64,000 nt of DNA from NCBI RefSeq assembly GCF_000826525.2, contig NZ_LN651331.1, forward strand, positions 744,026-808,025, given 5' to 3'. A program made the position numbers and the translations under genes. This DNA comes from Mobilicoccus massiliensis. Its GTDB lineage: Bacteria; Actinomycetota; Actinomycetes; Actinomycetales; Dermatophilaceae. Below the pieces are notes generated by a model. The model was not told the DNA's origin. It searched no databases and saw only the letters and a program-made list of their open reading frames with translations. This document shows, in pieces, positions 1 through 9,300 of the stretch; the first letter of the stretch is position 1, and every line of letters begins with the position of its first letter.

Positions 1-250
1 GACTCCGAACTCGCCCCGCCCGCAGCCCAATCCACCTCATGATGGCCAACCGATCCCACGCCGCCTCCACCCGCGAGGCAAGCAACCGCTGCGTCAACGA
101 CAAACCCCGCGCCGCCAACCACGCCGAGAACCGCTCCACCTTCTCCAACTCCACCAACACCGCCTCATCCGACAACCCCTCGAACAACGCAGCATCCACC
201 GGCTCACCCACACCCCACTCCGGAGGCGCTTCCAGCACCGCACACGACAC
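1..250 (-). CDS. DUF222-domain protein (13E12/HNH type), N-terminal part only
   Basis: The frame runs open from a GTG at 250 to the window edge, giving about 83 residues. A GGAGG Shine-Dalgarno sequence lies 8 nt before this GTG, which is why I chose it. The protein has the look of the DUF222 N-terminus: an acidic lead, then LSDEAVLVELEKVERFSAW and a long amphipathic helix. In many actinobacteria this domain precedes an HNH nuclease, and copies are often multi-copy or mobile; the HNH part would lie outside the window. Codon use is odd: TTG and GTG dominate for Leu and Val, whereas the neighbours use CTC and GTC, which hints at acquisition by transfer. Family assignment is by pattern only. Confidence 0.55.
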   Translation of the reverse strand, partial: MSCAVLEAPPEWGVGEPVDAALFEGLSDEAVLVELEKVERFSAWLAARGLSLTQRLLASRVEAAWDRLAIMRWIGLRAGRVRS

Positions 251-440
251 CACACACACCTCCGAACATCCGTCTCGGTAGCTGACCCCAGATTATCTGA
301 TGCGGTCGCCTTACGTGCTGGTTTTGAGGTTTGTATACAGATGTGTGTTCGATCCCTTCGGCGAAGCTCGCGACAGTCGATCCAGCCCCAGACACCCGCC
401 GGAACGCCATGCAGGCAGATCCCTCCGTTACGGTTCGAAA

Positions 441-839
441 ATGGCCAACGTGGTTCACCACATCGAGCTATGGACCCGCGATCTCGGCGCGACGGGCGCC
501 GCGTTCCACTGGCTCTTCACCGAACTCGGGTGGCGCGAGGACACCGCGGGCGGCTGGTCGAACGGCAGGATCTGGCAGCATCCGAGCGGCGTCTACGTCG
601 TGCTCGAGGCGTCCGCCGCGATCACCGGACCTCAGAACCGTCACCACGCTGGCCTGAACCACCTCGCGTTGCGCGTCGGATCCCGTGCGGACCTCGATCA
701 TCTGCGTCAGCTCTGCGGTGACCGCGGCTGGGCCGAGCTCTTCCCCGAGCGGTACCCCCACGCCGGCGGACCGACGCACACGGCCCTGTTCATCGAGAAC
801 GCCGAGGGTTTCGAGATCGAACTCGTCGCCGACGAGTAG
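441..839 (+). CDS. VOC-family (glyoxalase/bleomycin-resistance fold) protein
   Basis: 132 aa, one vicinal-oxygen-chelate domain. The start MANVVHHIELWTRDL and the end ENAEGFEIELVADE are the two beta-alpha-beta-beta-beta ends usual in this fold, with metal-ligand-like His and Glu residues (H7, E9; Glu in the terminal EIE). The length fits a single-domain member. VOC proteins include lyases, dioxygenases and drug-binding proteins; the substrate cannot be told here. The ATG at 441 was chosen because the frame upstream of it shows no conserved domain and falls in an AT-richer spacer shared with the divergent DUF222 gene. No strong Shine-Dalgarno sequence is visible. Confidence 0.75.
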   Translation: MANVVHHIELWTRDLGATGAAFHWLFTELGWREDTAGGWSNGRIWQHPSGVYVVLEASAAITGPQNRHHAGLNHLALRVGSRADLDHLRQLCGDRGWAELFPERYPHAGGPTHTALFIENAEGFEIELVADE

Positions 840-931
840 TCGAGGCGGCACGGGCCGTCGACACCGATGACGCCGTCGACGCGGGTGAGTCGCTCAGCTC
901 CGTCGCGCGTCGGGCGAGACGTGAGCGGGGC

Positions 932-2011
932 TCAGTCGCGGGTGTGCTCCTGCGCGTTGTGAACCGCGTCTCGGATCACCGCGTACGACAGGTCACCCGG
1001 GTAGCCCTTGCGGGCGAGGAACCCGGCGAGACGACGCATCTGGACCTCCTTCGGCAGGCCGTGAAGACGACGCATACGCGAGGCGACCAGCTCTTCGGCG
1101 CGCGCTCGTTCGCTCTCGCCGTCGATCGCCGACAACGCGTTCTCGGCGATGTCGGGATCGACGCCCTTCTTGCGCAACTCGTGACGGAGTCCGCGCTTGG
1201 ACAGCCCGCGGGACTCCTGCTGTGAACGGACGAGCACCTCGGCGTACGCCTCGTCGTCGACGAGCCCGACCTCTTCGAAGCGATCGAGGACGGCCGCCGC
1301 GACCTCGGGCTCGACGTCCTTCGCGGCGAGCTTGTCTTCCAGCTGTGCCCGGCTGCGAGGAGCCATCGCGAGCTGACGCAGCACGACCTGGCGGGCCTGG
1401 GCCTCGGCCTCCCGCTCGTCCGGCTCGGCGCCGGCGCACGCACCACGGGACCGCCGCGACGCGGCATCGGCGGCCGGTCGCGCCGCCGCGCCGTCGCCGA
1501 CGCCCCACGCCGAATCGCCCGCGTCCGCCGTACCGTCGCCGGTCGCTGCACTCTCCGAACCGGCGCCCACACCCTGCCGGGCTCCGACCCACTCCGGCGG
1601 CGGGCCGGAGGCGCCCGGCCACGAAGAAAGATCGACGTGCGGCCCCTGCGTCTCACGGCGGACCGCGCGCTTGCGGCCACGACGACCGCCCCGGCCGTCC
1701 CGCGTGGACGACGTGGGCGGGCGACGCGCCGCCGCCTGATGCTCCTGCCTGGCCGAGGCGGAGGCCGTCGCCTCCGCCTCGGCCAGGGCAGCACGAGCCC
1801 GAGCGAGTCGTTCCTCCACGGACTCGCCGTCCGACGATTCGTCACCGACGCGGGACCCGCCGACGGTCGGCACGGCATCGACGCGTGATCCCGCGCCGGC
1901 GTCGTGCCGAACGGCCGCCTCCGATGATTCGGCGTCCGGTCGTGATTCGGCATCCGGTCGTGATTGGGCGCCCTGTCGCCCGAACCCGGTCACGACGCGT
2001 CCCCGCACCAC
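932..2011 (-). CDS. recX: Regulatory protein RecX with long disordered N-terminal extension
   Basis: RecX binds RecA filaments and limits recombinase activity. The C-terminal half (about residues 195-359) is the RecX domain: ARQVVLRQLAMAPRSRAQLEDKL, then EVGLVDDEAYAEVLVRS, and a last three-helix repeat ending in FLARKGYPGDLSYAVIRDAV. Most RecX proteins are about 150-230 aa; this one is 359 aa because of about 190 residues of Ala/Arg/Asp/Ser-rich low complexity, including a SRPDAE repeat. It follows recA on the same strand after 152 bp, the usual order. The GTG at 2011 is the first plausible start; a later internal start that omits the tail cannot be excluded. Confidence 0.9.
   Translation of the reverse strand: MVRGRVVTGFGRQGAQSRPDAESRPDAESSEAAVRHDAGAGSRVDAVPTVGGSRVGDESSDGESVEERLARARAALAEAEATASASARQEHQAAARRPPTSSTRDGRGGRRGRKRAVRRETQGPHVDLSSWPGASGPPPEWVGARQGVGAGSESAATGDGTADAGDSAWGVGDGAAARPAADAASRRSRGACAGAEPDEREAEAQARQVVLRQLAMAPRSRAQLEDKLAAKDVEPEVAAAVLDRFEEVGLVDDEAYAEVLVRSQQESRGLSKRGLRHELRKKGVDPDIAENALSAIDGESERARAEELVASRMRRLHGLPKEVQMRRLAGFLARKGYPGDLSYAVIRDAVHNAQEHTRD
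1748..1787. repeat. Perfect inverted repeat inside recX
   Basis: Arms of 17 bp (1748-1764 and 1771-1787) pair perfectly around a 6-nt loop. The sequence codes for an Ala/Glu-rich stretch of the RecX N-terminal extension, so the symmetry may follow from the GAGGC/GCCTC codon run. It could also form a strong hairpin in recA-recX mRNA. Confidence 0.8.
1926..1961. repeat. Two tandem 18-bp repeats near the recX start
   Basis: Two 18-bp units (1926-1943 and 1944-1961) differ by one base. On the minus strand they encode the repeated SRPDAE hexapeptide of the RecX extension. Replication slippage is the likely origin. Confidence 0.8.
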
Positions 2012-2163
2012 GCGACCGGCGCGTCATCCCCGCATCCAGCCGAGCCCGAACCCGTCGCGCCCGAGGCGCTCGGCTCGCACTCACCGGGCACGAGTCTCTC
2101 GCGCGCGGTCACCGGCGCCCCGACCGACCGCGGCCGGCCGGATTCGCCACGCGGCCGCACGAC

Positions 2164-3276
2164 TCAGAACGCGACGGCCGGTTCGGCAACCTTGCCGGTC
2201 GCCGCACCCTCGGCGTTCTCGGCGGCCGCAGCCTCGTCGGCTGCGGCCTGCGCGTAGGCACCAATGCCGAGCTTGGTGAGGATCTTGCGCTCGAGTTCGT
2301 CAGTGAGCTCGGGGTTGTCTTTGAGGAAGTTGCGGGCATTCTCCTTGCCCTGCCCGAGCTGGTCGCCGTCGTAGGTGTACCAGGCCCCGGACTTGCGAAC
2401 GAAGCCCTGCTCCACGCCCATGTCGAGCAGGCCGCCCTCGCGGGAGATGCCCTGGCCGTAGAGGATGTCGAACTCGGCCTGCTTGAACGGCGGCGACACC
2501 TTGTTCTTGACGACCTTGACGCGGGTGCGGTTGCCGACCGGCTCGGTGCCGTCCTTGAGGGTCTCGATGCGTCGCACGTCGAGGCGCACCGACGCGTAGA
2601 ACTTGAGCGCCTTTCCACCGGTGGTGGTCTCGGGCGAGCCGAACATCACGCCGATCTTCTCGCGAAGCTGGTTGATGAAGATCGCCGTGGTGCCCGAGCT
2701 GTTGAGCGCACCGGTGAGCTTGCGCAGCGCCTGGCTCATGAGCCGGGCCTGCAGACCCACGTGACTGTCACCCATCTCGCCCTCGATCTCGGCCCGCGGC
2801 ACGAGTGCGGCGACGGAGTCGACGACGATGATGTCGAGCGCCCCGGAACGAATGAGCATGTCGGCGATCTCGAGCGCCTGCTCACCGGTGTCGGGCTGGC
2901 TGACGAGCAGGGCGTCGGTGTCGACGCCGAGCTTCTTGGCGTACTCGGGGTCGAGGGCGTGCTCGGCGTCGATGAACGCCGCGATGCCGCCGTTCTTCTG
3001 GGCGTTGGCCACCGCGTGCAGGGCGACCGTCGTCTTACCCGAGGACTCCGGACCGTAGATCTCGACGATGCGGCCGCGCGGCAACCCGCCGATGCCGAGC
3101 GCGATGTCGAGGGCGACCGACCCCGTGGGAATCGTGCCGATGGGCGGGCGCACGTCGTCGCCCAGGCGCATGACCGCGCCCTTGCCGTAGTTCTTCTCGA
3201 TCTGCGCCATCACGGTGTCGAGTGACTTGACGCGCTGATCCATCGCTCGCTGGTCGGTGTTCGTCGATGCGGCCAT
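2164..3276 (-). CDS. recA: Recombinase RecA
   Basis: 370 aa, normal length, no intein. RecA forms ATP-dependent filaments on single-stranded DNA, drives strand exchange and triggers LexA self-cleavage. Visible landmarks are Walker A GPESSGKT at residues 75-82, the Walker B strand [13 protein letters not shown], loop L1 around [19 protein letters not shown], and [21 protein letters not shown] in loop L2. The acidic/alanine-rich C-terminus ends in VAEPAVAF. It stands first in a recA-recX pair. A LexA-type box lies about 170 bp upstream, which points to SOS control. Confidence 0.99.
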   Translation of the reverse strand: MAASTNTDQRAMDQRVKSLDTVMAQIEKNYGKGAVMRLGDDVRPPIGTIPTGSVALDIALGIGGLPRGRIVEIYGPESSGKTTVALHAVANAQKNGGIAAFIDAEHALDPEYAKKLGVDTDALLVSQPDTGEQALEIADMLIRSGALDIIVVDSVAALVPRAEIEGEMGDSHVGLQARLMSQALRKLTGALNSSGTTAIFINQLREKIGVMFGSPETTTGGKALKFYASVRLDVRRIETLKDGTEPVGNRTRVKVVKNKVSPPFKQAEFDILYGQGISREGGLLDMGVEQGFVRKSGAWYTYDGDQLGQGKENARNFLKDNPELTDELERKILTKLGIGAYAQAAADEAAAAENAEGAATGKVAEPAVAF

Positions 3277-3443
3277 GACCGTGCACCTGCTCTCTGTTCG
3301 TTCGAAGGGGTCGCGCCCACCGGCAACCCTGACGCGTGTGCGTGTCGGGTCGGACGCTAGATGCCCCCACCGACAGCCCTCTCACCACAGACGCGAGGCT
3401 GTGGAGGACTGACCCCCGGAGCGAACACCTGTGGAGGACGATA

Positions 3444-3459
3444 GCGAACATCTGTTCGA
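3444..3459. promoter_or_regulatory. LexA (SOS) box
   Basis: The sequence GCGAACATCTGTTCGA contains the palindrome CGAAC-N4-GTTCG, the LexA operator type of actinobacteria and Bacillus. It lies in the divergent spacer between recA (start 3276) and the universal stress gene (start 3539), so it could act on either gene. The recA role is expected from family knowledge. Confidence 0.85.
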
Positions 3460-3538
3460 GTCTGCGACAGCAGGGGGTCGGACACGCCGGGCACTTCGGC
3501 CCTGTCGCCCGCCCCGCGAAGGGGACGAGACTGAACTC

Positions 3539-4468
3539 ATGGCGAACGACGACACATCCTCCGACGAGTTCATGACCGACGTTCCCACCGGTGCCGTGGT
3601 GGTCGGGATCGACGGATCGGCGCCGGCCGAGGCCGCGCTGGTCTGGGCCGCCACCGAGGCCCGACGGCGGGGGCTGCGGCTGCACCTGATCTTCGCCCGG
3701 GAGTCGTACGCGATGCCCACCGGCGTGGTCGAAGGCGCGATCGCGTGGGGCTCCATCGACGTGGACGACGGCGCCGAGAGCACCCTCGCCGAGGCACAGC
3801 GGCGGGCGCGCGCGCTCGCACCGGACGTGGAGATCACGACGTCGGCGCCCTGGGGCGGCGCGGCCCAGGTTCTCGTCAGCGCCTCGACCGAGGCGGCGTT
3901 CCTCGTCGTCGGCACGCGCGGCCGCTCCCGCCGGACGGCCGCCATCCTCGGCACGGTCTCCCTGCAGACCGCCGCGTACGCCCACTGCCCCGTGGTCGTG
4001 ATCCGGGGGGCGGATCAGGCGTCGGCCGATGACCGGCCTCGTCGTGTGGTCGTCGGTGTCGACGGCTCCACGGACTCCCGCCGTGCGTTGCAGTTCGGCT
4101 TCGAGAGCGCGGCGCCGAACGGCAGCGTGACCACGGTGACCGCCTGGTGGCTGGAGGTCGTCGACGGGGTCGTCGTCACGACGCCCGACACCCCTGCCTG
4201 GGGGCGCGTCGTCGAGGGCTACGAGCAGCGGGTCGCCAAGACTCTCGGCGACCTGCCCCAGGAGTATCCCGGTGTCGAGGTCGACGTCCGCATCACGCGG
4301 GCGGGCGCCACCGAGGCCCTGCTCGAGGCGGCGAAGGGTGCGGACCTGCTCGTCGTGGGATCCCGGGGCCGGGGTGGTTTCGCCGGGCTGATGCTCGGGT
4401 CCGTGAGCCAGCACATGCTCACCGACGCCACGTGCCCGGTGGCCGTCGTCTCGCGCCGGGGAGCCTGA
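3539..4468 (+). CDS. Tandem-domain universal stress protein (UspA family)
   Basis: 309 aa with two Usp domains, about residues 17-155 and 168-309. Each carries the ATP-binding signature G-x2-G-x9-G-(S/T): GTRGRSRRTAAILGT in the first and GSRGRGGFAGLMLGS in the second, so both halves look able to bind nucleotide. The domains start with VVVGIDGSAPAEAAL and VVVGVDGSTDSRRAL. Tandem Usp proteins in actinobacteria usually rise under hypoxia or stationary phase; that is family knowledge. The ATG at 3539 was chosen because the Usp fold starts shortly after it. The gene is divergent from recA and shares its control region. Confidence 0.93.
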   Translation: MANDDTSSDEFMTDVPTGAVVVGIDGSAPAEAALVWAATEARRRGLRLHLIFARESYAMPTGVVEGAIAWGSIDVDDGAESTLAEAQRRARALAPDVEITTSAPWGGAAQVLVSASTEAAFLVVGTRGRSRRTAAILGTVSLQTAAYAHCPVVVIRGADQASADDRPRRVVVGVDGSTDSRRALQFGFESAAPNGSVTTVTAWWLEVVDGVVVTTPDTPAWGRVVEGYEQRVAKTLGDLPQEYPGVEVDVRITRAGATEALLEAAKGADLLVVGSRGRGGFAGLMLGSVSQHMLTDATCPVAVVSRRGA

Positions 4469-4616
4469 CCCCGCCGAGCCGACTCTCGCACGACGCTCGA
4501 TCGACCGTCGTACCCCGCGCGGGCGCTGAACTCCGAACGGCCCCCTCGCTTCTCCCCACGGGCGCAACGCGGTCGCTAGGCTCGCGAATCACCACCCCCC
4601 GCACCGAGGAGGACCT

Positions 4617-5903
4617 GTGTCCGAGCCGGCCGAGACAACCGAATCCCGAACTCTCCCCGGCGGATCGGACCGCCGCTGGACCGCGATCGACACGAACTGG
4701 ACCCTCAGCCTCTTCGGCACCGCGGTCGGGGCCGGGATCCTGTTCCTCCCGATGAACGCCGGGGCGGGCGGCCTGTGGACCCTCATCGTCGTCACGGCCC
4801 TCGTGTTGCCCATGACGTACCTGTCGCATCGGGCGTTGTCGCGCTTCGTGTGCGCCTCGAGGCACCCCGACAGCGACATCACGGTCGTCGCCCGCGAGTA
4901 CTTCGGCGACACCGCGGGAAAGATCGTCGGCGTCCTGTACTTCCTCTCGATCTACCCCATCGTGCTCATCTACGGCGTCGGCATCACCAACGCGATCGAC
5001 AGCACGATCGTCAACCAGCTCGGCATGCCGTCGCCGCCACGGTGGCTCCTGTCGGGGGTGCTCATCGCCCTGCTCACCGCCGTCATGGTCGCGGGCGAGC
5101 GCGTCACCATGCTCGTCACGCAGATCATCGTGTGGCCGCTGGCCTTCATCGTGATGGGCGTGTCGCTGCTGCTCATCCCGGAGTGGGACCTCGAGGGTCA
5201 GACCGCCGTGCAGCCGCCGTTGGAGATGGGCGCGACGGTCTGGCTGACGATTCCCGTCCTCGTCTTCGCCTTCTCACACGCGGCCGCGATCTCGCAGTTC
5301 TCGGTGGCCCTCCAACGCGACTACGGTCCCGCCCTCGCACCACGAAAGGCGAGCAAGATCCTCCTCGTGGTCGCGGTCGCCCTCGTCGTGTTCACGATGA
5401 CCTTCGTCTTCTCCTGCACGTTCGCGCTCGGGCAGGACGGCCTGCGCGCGGCGTCGGCGTCGAACCTGCCGGTGCTGTCGTATCTGGCGAACGTCATGCA
5501 GAGCCCGCTCATCAGCTTCGCGGGCCCGGCCATCGCGATCGCCGCGATCACGTCCTCCTACTTCGGTCACTACATGGGGGCGTCCGAGGGGGCGCGAAGC
5601 ATCGCGCGGATGTTCCTCGGCGACGCCCGCGTCGATGCCGTCTCACCCCGCGCTCAGGACTGGCTCGTCGCGACGTTCATCTTCACCACCACGTGGATCG
5701 TCGCCATCCTCAACCCGAGCATTCTCGACCTCATCGACCGCCTGTCGGGCCCGGTCATCGCGTCGATCCTCTACCTCATGCCGATGTACGCCATCCACAA
5801 GGTCCCGGCCCTCGAGCCCTACCGCGGCCGCTGGAGCAACGTGTTCGTCACGATCGCCGGACTCGTCGCCGTGACGGGCATCTTCTTCGGCTTCCTCAAC
5901 TGA
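4617..5903 (+). CDS. HAAAP-family amino acid permease (SdaC-like)
   Basis: 428 aa, about 11 membrane helices. The first helix region NWTLSLFGTAVGAGILFLPMNAG is typical of the hydroxy/aromatic amino acid permease family (SdaC, TdcC, TnaB, Mtr), whose members import Ser, Thr, Trp or Tyr with protons. The resemblance is closest to the serine/threonine branch, but the substrate is not settled. The GTG at 4617 was chosen because GAGGAGG lies 4 nt upstream and SEPAETTESR makes a plausible cytoplasmic tail. It stands alone, 148 bp after the stress protein gene. Confidence 0.88.
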   Translation: MSEPAETTESRTLPGGSDRRWTAIDTNWTLSLFGTAVGAGILFLPMNAGAGGLWTLIVVTALVLPMTYLSHRALSRFVCASRHPDSDITVVAREYFGDTAGKIVGVLYFLSIYPIVLIYGVGITNAIDSTIVNQLGMPSPPRWLLSGVLIALLTAVMVAGERVTMLVTQIIVWPLAFIVMGVSLLLIPEWDLEGQTAVQPPLEMGATVWLTIPVLVFAFSHAAAISQFSVALQRDYGPALAPRKASKILLVVAVALVVFTMTFVFSCTFALGQDGLRAASASNLPVLSYLANVMQSPLISFAGPAIAIAAITSSYFGHYMGASEGARSIARMFLGDARVDAVSPRAQDWLVATFIFTTTWIVAILNPSILDLIDRLSGPVIASILYLMPMYAIHKVPALEPYRGRWSNVFVTIAGLVAVTGIFFGFLN

Positions 5904-5915
5904 GACCACCGATAA

Positions 5916-5970
5916 CCGAGGCATCGAGAACTGAGGCATCGAGCACCGAGGCATCGAGCACCGAGGCAAC
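5916..5970. repeat. 15-bp tandem repeat, about 3.7 copies
   Basis: Units at 5916-5930, 5931-5945 and 5946-5960 share the pattern CYGAGGCATCGAGMA, followed by a partial unit to 5970. The array lies between the convergent permease gene and the DUF3046 gene. The period of 15 keeps frames open, but no protein function is visible. Confidence 0.85.
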
Positions 5971-5994
5971 CGAGCCGACCGAGATCGGAAGTCT

Positions 5995-6231
5995 TCATTC
6001 CTCGATCGGGCCCCGCCGCAACGGCAGGTCGCGCCCGAGCCGGCGCTCGGCGGGGATCCCCATGTGGTCGCACAGCGCATCCCAGACGCGGCGGGGCGGA
6101 ACACCCGCGTCGAGGGCATCGACGACCGTGCGGCCGCCGAGCTCGCCGAGCTGCTGGGTGCGTCCGACCATGTTCGCGTAGGACTCCCCGAACTCGTCGT
6201 TCATCAACCGCCAGAACTCGCTCTCCCGCAT
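5995..6231 (-). CDS. DUF3046 family protein
   Basis: 78 aa, the usual length for DUF3046, a small cytoplasmic family confined to actinobacteria and of unknown function. The start MRESEFWRLMNDEFGESYA, the middle GRTVVDALDAGVPPRRVWDALCD and the end VPxxRRxGRD-like stretch are family-typical. It often lies near recA/recX, as here. The ATG at 6231 is preferred over longer frames because homology begins exactly there. It is divergent from the lhr gene. Confidence 0.85.
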   Translation of the reverse strand: MRESEFWRLMNDEFGESYANMVGRTQQLGELGGRTVVDALDAGVPPRRVWDALCDHMGIPAERRLGRDLPLRRGPIEE

Positions 6232-6388
6232 CCGGGCAGTCAAACACGCGGGGCGGGGAGCCGCGACGCGGGTGTGGGGCCGAGCTCGCCGCGATGCACG
6301 ACCAGCGAGGCCCGTCGGGTCGGACGCGTCGCCTGCGTCGGCAGGGTCGCGAGCGTTGTCGGTGGCAGGTGGCACGCTGGGCGACACG

Positions 6389-9300
6389 ATGGACGAATCG
6401 ACGCACGCGATGGACGACCCGCAGAACGACCCGGCCGGGCGCGGTGAGCGGGAAAGCCCCGACCGGCCCGAGATCGGGTCGGCGACCGGCGCTGCCCTGC
6501 AGCGCTTCTCGCCTGCCACGCGCGAATGGTTCACGTCCTCGTTCCCCGCACCCACGGCCGCGCAGGAGGGCGCCTGGTCTGCGATCGGCAGCGGTGAGCA
6601 CACCCTCGTCGTGGCCCCGACGGGTTCGGGCAAGACGCTCTCGGCGTTCCTCTCCGCGCTCGACCGCCTCACCTCGACGCCCCCGCCGGAGCCGGAGAAA
6701 CGGTGCCGGGTGCTCTACGTCTCCCCACTCAAGGCGCTGGCGGTCGACGTCGAACGCAACCTGCGCTCTCCCCTGGTCGGCATCGGGCACGCGGCGCGGC
6801 GCCTCGGGCTGCCCGAGCCCGACGTCGCGGTGGCGGTGCGCTCGGGCGACACCCCGGCCGACGAGCGCCGAGCCTTCGCCCGCCGCCCCACCGACATCCT
6901 CATCACGACGCCCGAGTCGCTGTTCCTCCTGCTCACCTCCCAGGCGCGGCAGGCCCTCGCCGGCGTCGAGACGGTGATCATCGACGAGATCCATGCCCTC
7001 GCCGGCACCAAACGCGGCGCGCATCTCGCCGTCAGCCTGGACCGGCTCGACGCGCTGCTGCCCGCGCCTGCGCAGCGCATCGGGCTCTCGGCGACGGTCC
7101 GGCCACTCGAGGAGGTGGCGCGCTTCCTCGCCGGCGGCCGTCCGGTGACGACCGTCGCCCCACCGGCCCACAAACGCTGGGACCTGCAGGTCGTCGTGCC
7201 GGTCGAGGACATGGGGGCGCTCGGGCAGACGACCGGCGACCTCTCCGGCCCGGCCGCGGGGGCCGAGCAACGCACGTCGATCTGGCCGCACGTCGAGGAG
7301 CGTCTCGTCGACCTCATCGACGCGCAGCACTCCACGCTCGTCTTCGCCAACTCGCGCCGGCTGGCCGAGCGACTCACCACGCGGCTCAACGAGATCCACG
7401 AGGGCCGGCTCGAGGCCGTCCTCGACCCGAGCGTCGAGCAGAACGATCCCGGTACCGGGGAGCCGGTGTCGCTGGCCACGGCCGTCGAACAGCTGCATCG
7501 CCCGCCGGCACAGCTCATGGGCCAGTCGGGGGCCTCGCGGGCGCGCCGTACGGGGTCCGTGCTCGCCCGCGCCCACCACGGCTCCGTGAGCCGCGACCAG
7601 CGTGCCGAGATCGAAGGCGCGCTCAAGGCCGGTCGACTGCCCGCGGTGGTCGCGACGAGCAGCCTCGAACTCGGCATCGACATGGGGGCGATCGACCTCG
7701 TCGTCCAGGTCGAATCGCCGCCCAGCGTCGCCGGCGGGCTGCAACGTGTCGGGCGCGCCGGCCACCAGGTGGGGGCGGTCTCCAAGGGGGTGTTCTTTCC
7801 CAAGTACCGCGGCGACCTCGTGCAGACGACAGTGGTCGTCGAGCGCATGCGCGAGGGGGCGATCGAGGCCCTGCGCATCCCGCGCAACCCCCTGGACGTC
7901 CTCGCGCAGCAGATCGTCGCGATGTGTGCCCTCGACGAGTGGACGGTCGAGTCGATGCTCGCGCTGTTCCGCCGGTCGGCCGCGTTCGCCGATCTGTCCC
8001 CCGCGATGTTCGAGTCGGTGCTCGACATGCTCGCCGGCCGTTACCCCAGTGAGGAGTTCGCCGAACTCCGCCCGCGCATCGTGTGGGACCGTCTCGGCGG
8101 CACGCTCACGGGGCGGCCGGGAGCCCAGCGGCTCGCGGTGACGAGCGGCGGCACGATTCCCGATCGCGGCCTCTTCGGGGTCTTCCTCGCCGGCGACGGG
8201 GCCGGGCGGCGCGTCGGCGAACTCGACGAGGAGATGGTCTACGAGTCGCGTGTCGGCGACGTGTTCACCCTCGGCACGTCGACGTGGCGCATCGAGGACA
8301 TCACCCACGACCAGGTGCTCGTCACCCCTGCCCCCGGGCAGCCCGGGCGCCTGCCGTTCTGGAAAGGCGACACGCTCGGTCGCCCCATCGAACTCGGCCG
8401 CGCGGTGGGGGCGTTCGTCCGCGAGATCACCGGCCTGCCCGACGACGCCGCCCGCGAACGGGCCCGTGCTGCCGGGCTCGACGCGTGGGCCGCCGACAAC
8501 CTCCTCGCCTACCTGCGCGAGCAGGCCGAGGCCACCGGCGTCGCGCCGACCGATCGCCACATCGTGCTGGAACGCTTCCGCGACGAGATCGGAGACTGGC
8601 AGATCGCGATCCACTCCCCCTTCGGTGAACAGGTCCACGCGCCGTGGGCGTTGTGCGTCTCCGCACGCATGCGGGAGCGCTTCGGCGTCGACGTGCAGGC
8701 GATGCACGGCGATGACGGCATCGTCCTGCGCCTGCCCGATCTCGAGTTCGACGCCGACCCCGCGCAGGTGCTCGCCGAGATCGGAGACCTCGTCGTGCTC
8801 GACCCGGACGAGGTCACCGAGCTCGTCACCGCACAGGTCGGCGGCTCGGCGCTGTTCGCCTCCCGGTTCCGGGAATGCGCGGATCGCGCCCTGCTGCTCC
8901 CGCGTCGCAACCCCGGCAAGCGACAGGCGCTGTGGCAGCAACGTCAGCGTTCGGCACAACTGCTCGAGGTCGCCTCGCGCTACCCGGAGTTCCCGATCGT
9001 TCTCGAGGCGGTGCGCGAGTGCCTGCAGGACGTCTTCGACGTGCCCGGGCTCGTCGAGCTCATGCGCGCGATCGCCGGTCGCTCGGTCTCGCTGGTCTCG
9101 GTCGATACCGAGCACCCGTCGCCGTTCGCGCGCAGCCTGCTGTTCGGCTACGTGGCGCAGTTCCTCTACGAGGGCGACTCGCCCCTCGCCGAGCGGCGTG
9201 CAGCGGCGCTCTCGCTCGACCCGACGCTGCTCGCCGAACTACTCGGCCGCGGCGAAGGGGCGTCACTGCGCGACCTGCTCGACCCCGAGGTCGTCACCGC

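Noticed and set aside
1222..3225. Plus-strand open frame of 667 codons across recX and recA
   Set aside because: Antisense shadow of two well-supported genes; Arg/Pro-rich, no domain.
2164..3276. Intein or insertion in recA
   Set aside because: RecA is continuous and of normal length with all motifs.
5819..9115. Minus-strand open frame of about 1,100 codons
   Set aside because: It is antisense to lhr and the permease, has Arg/Gly/Asp-rich translation with no domain, and exists because GC-rich codons leave few stops on the other strand.
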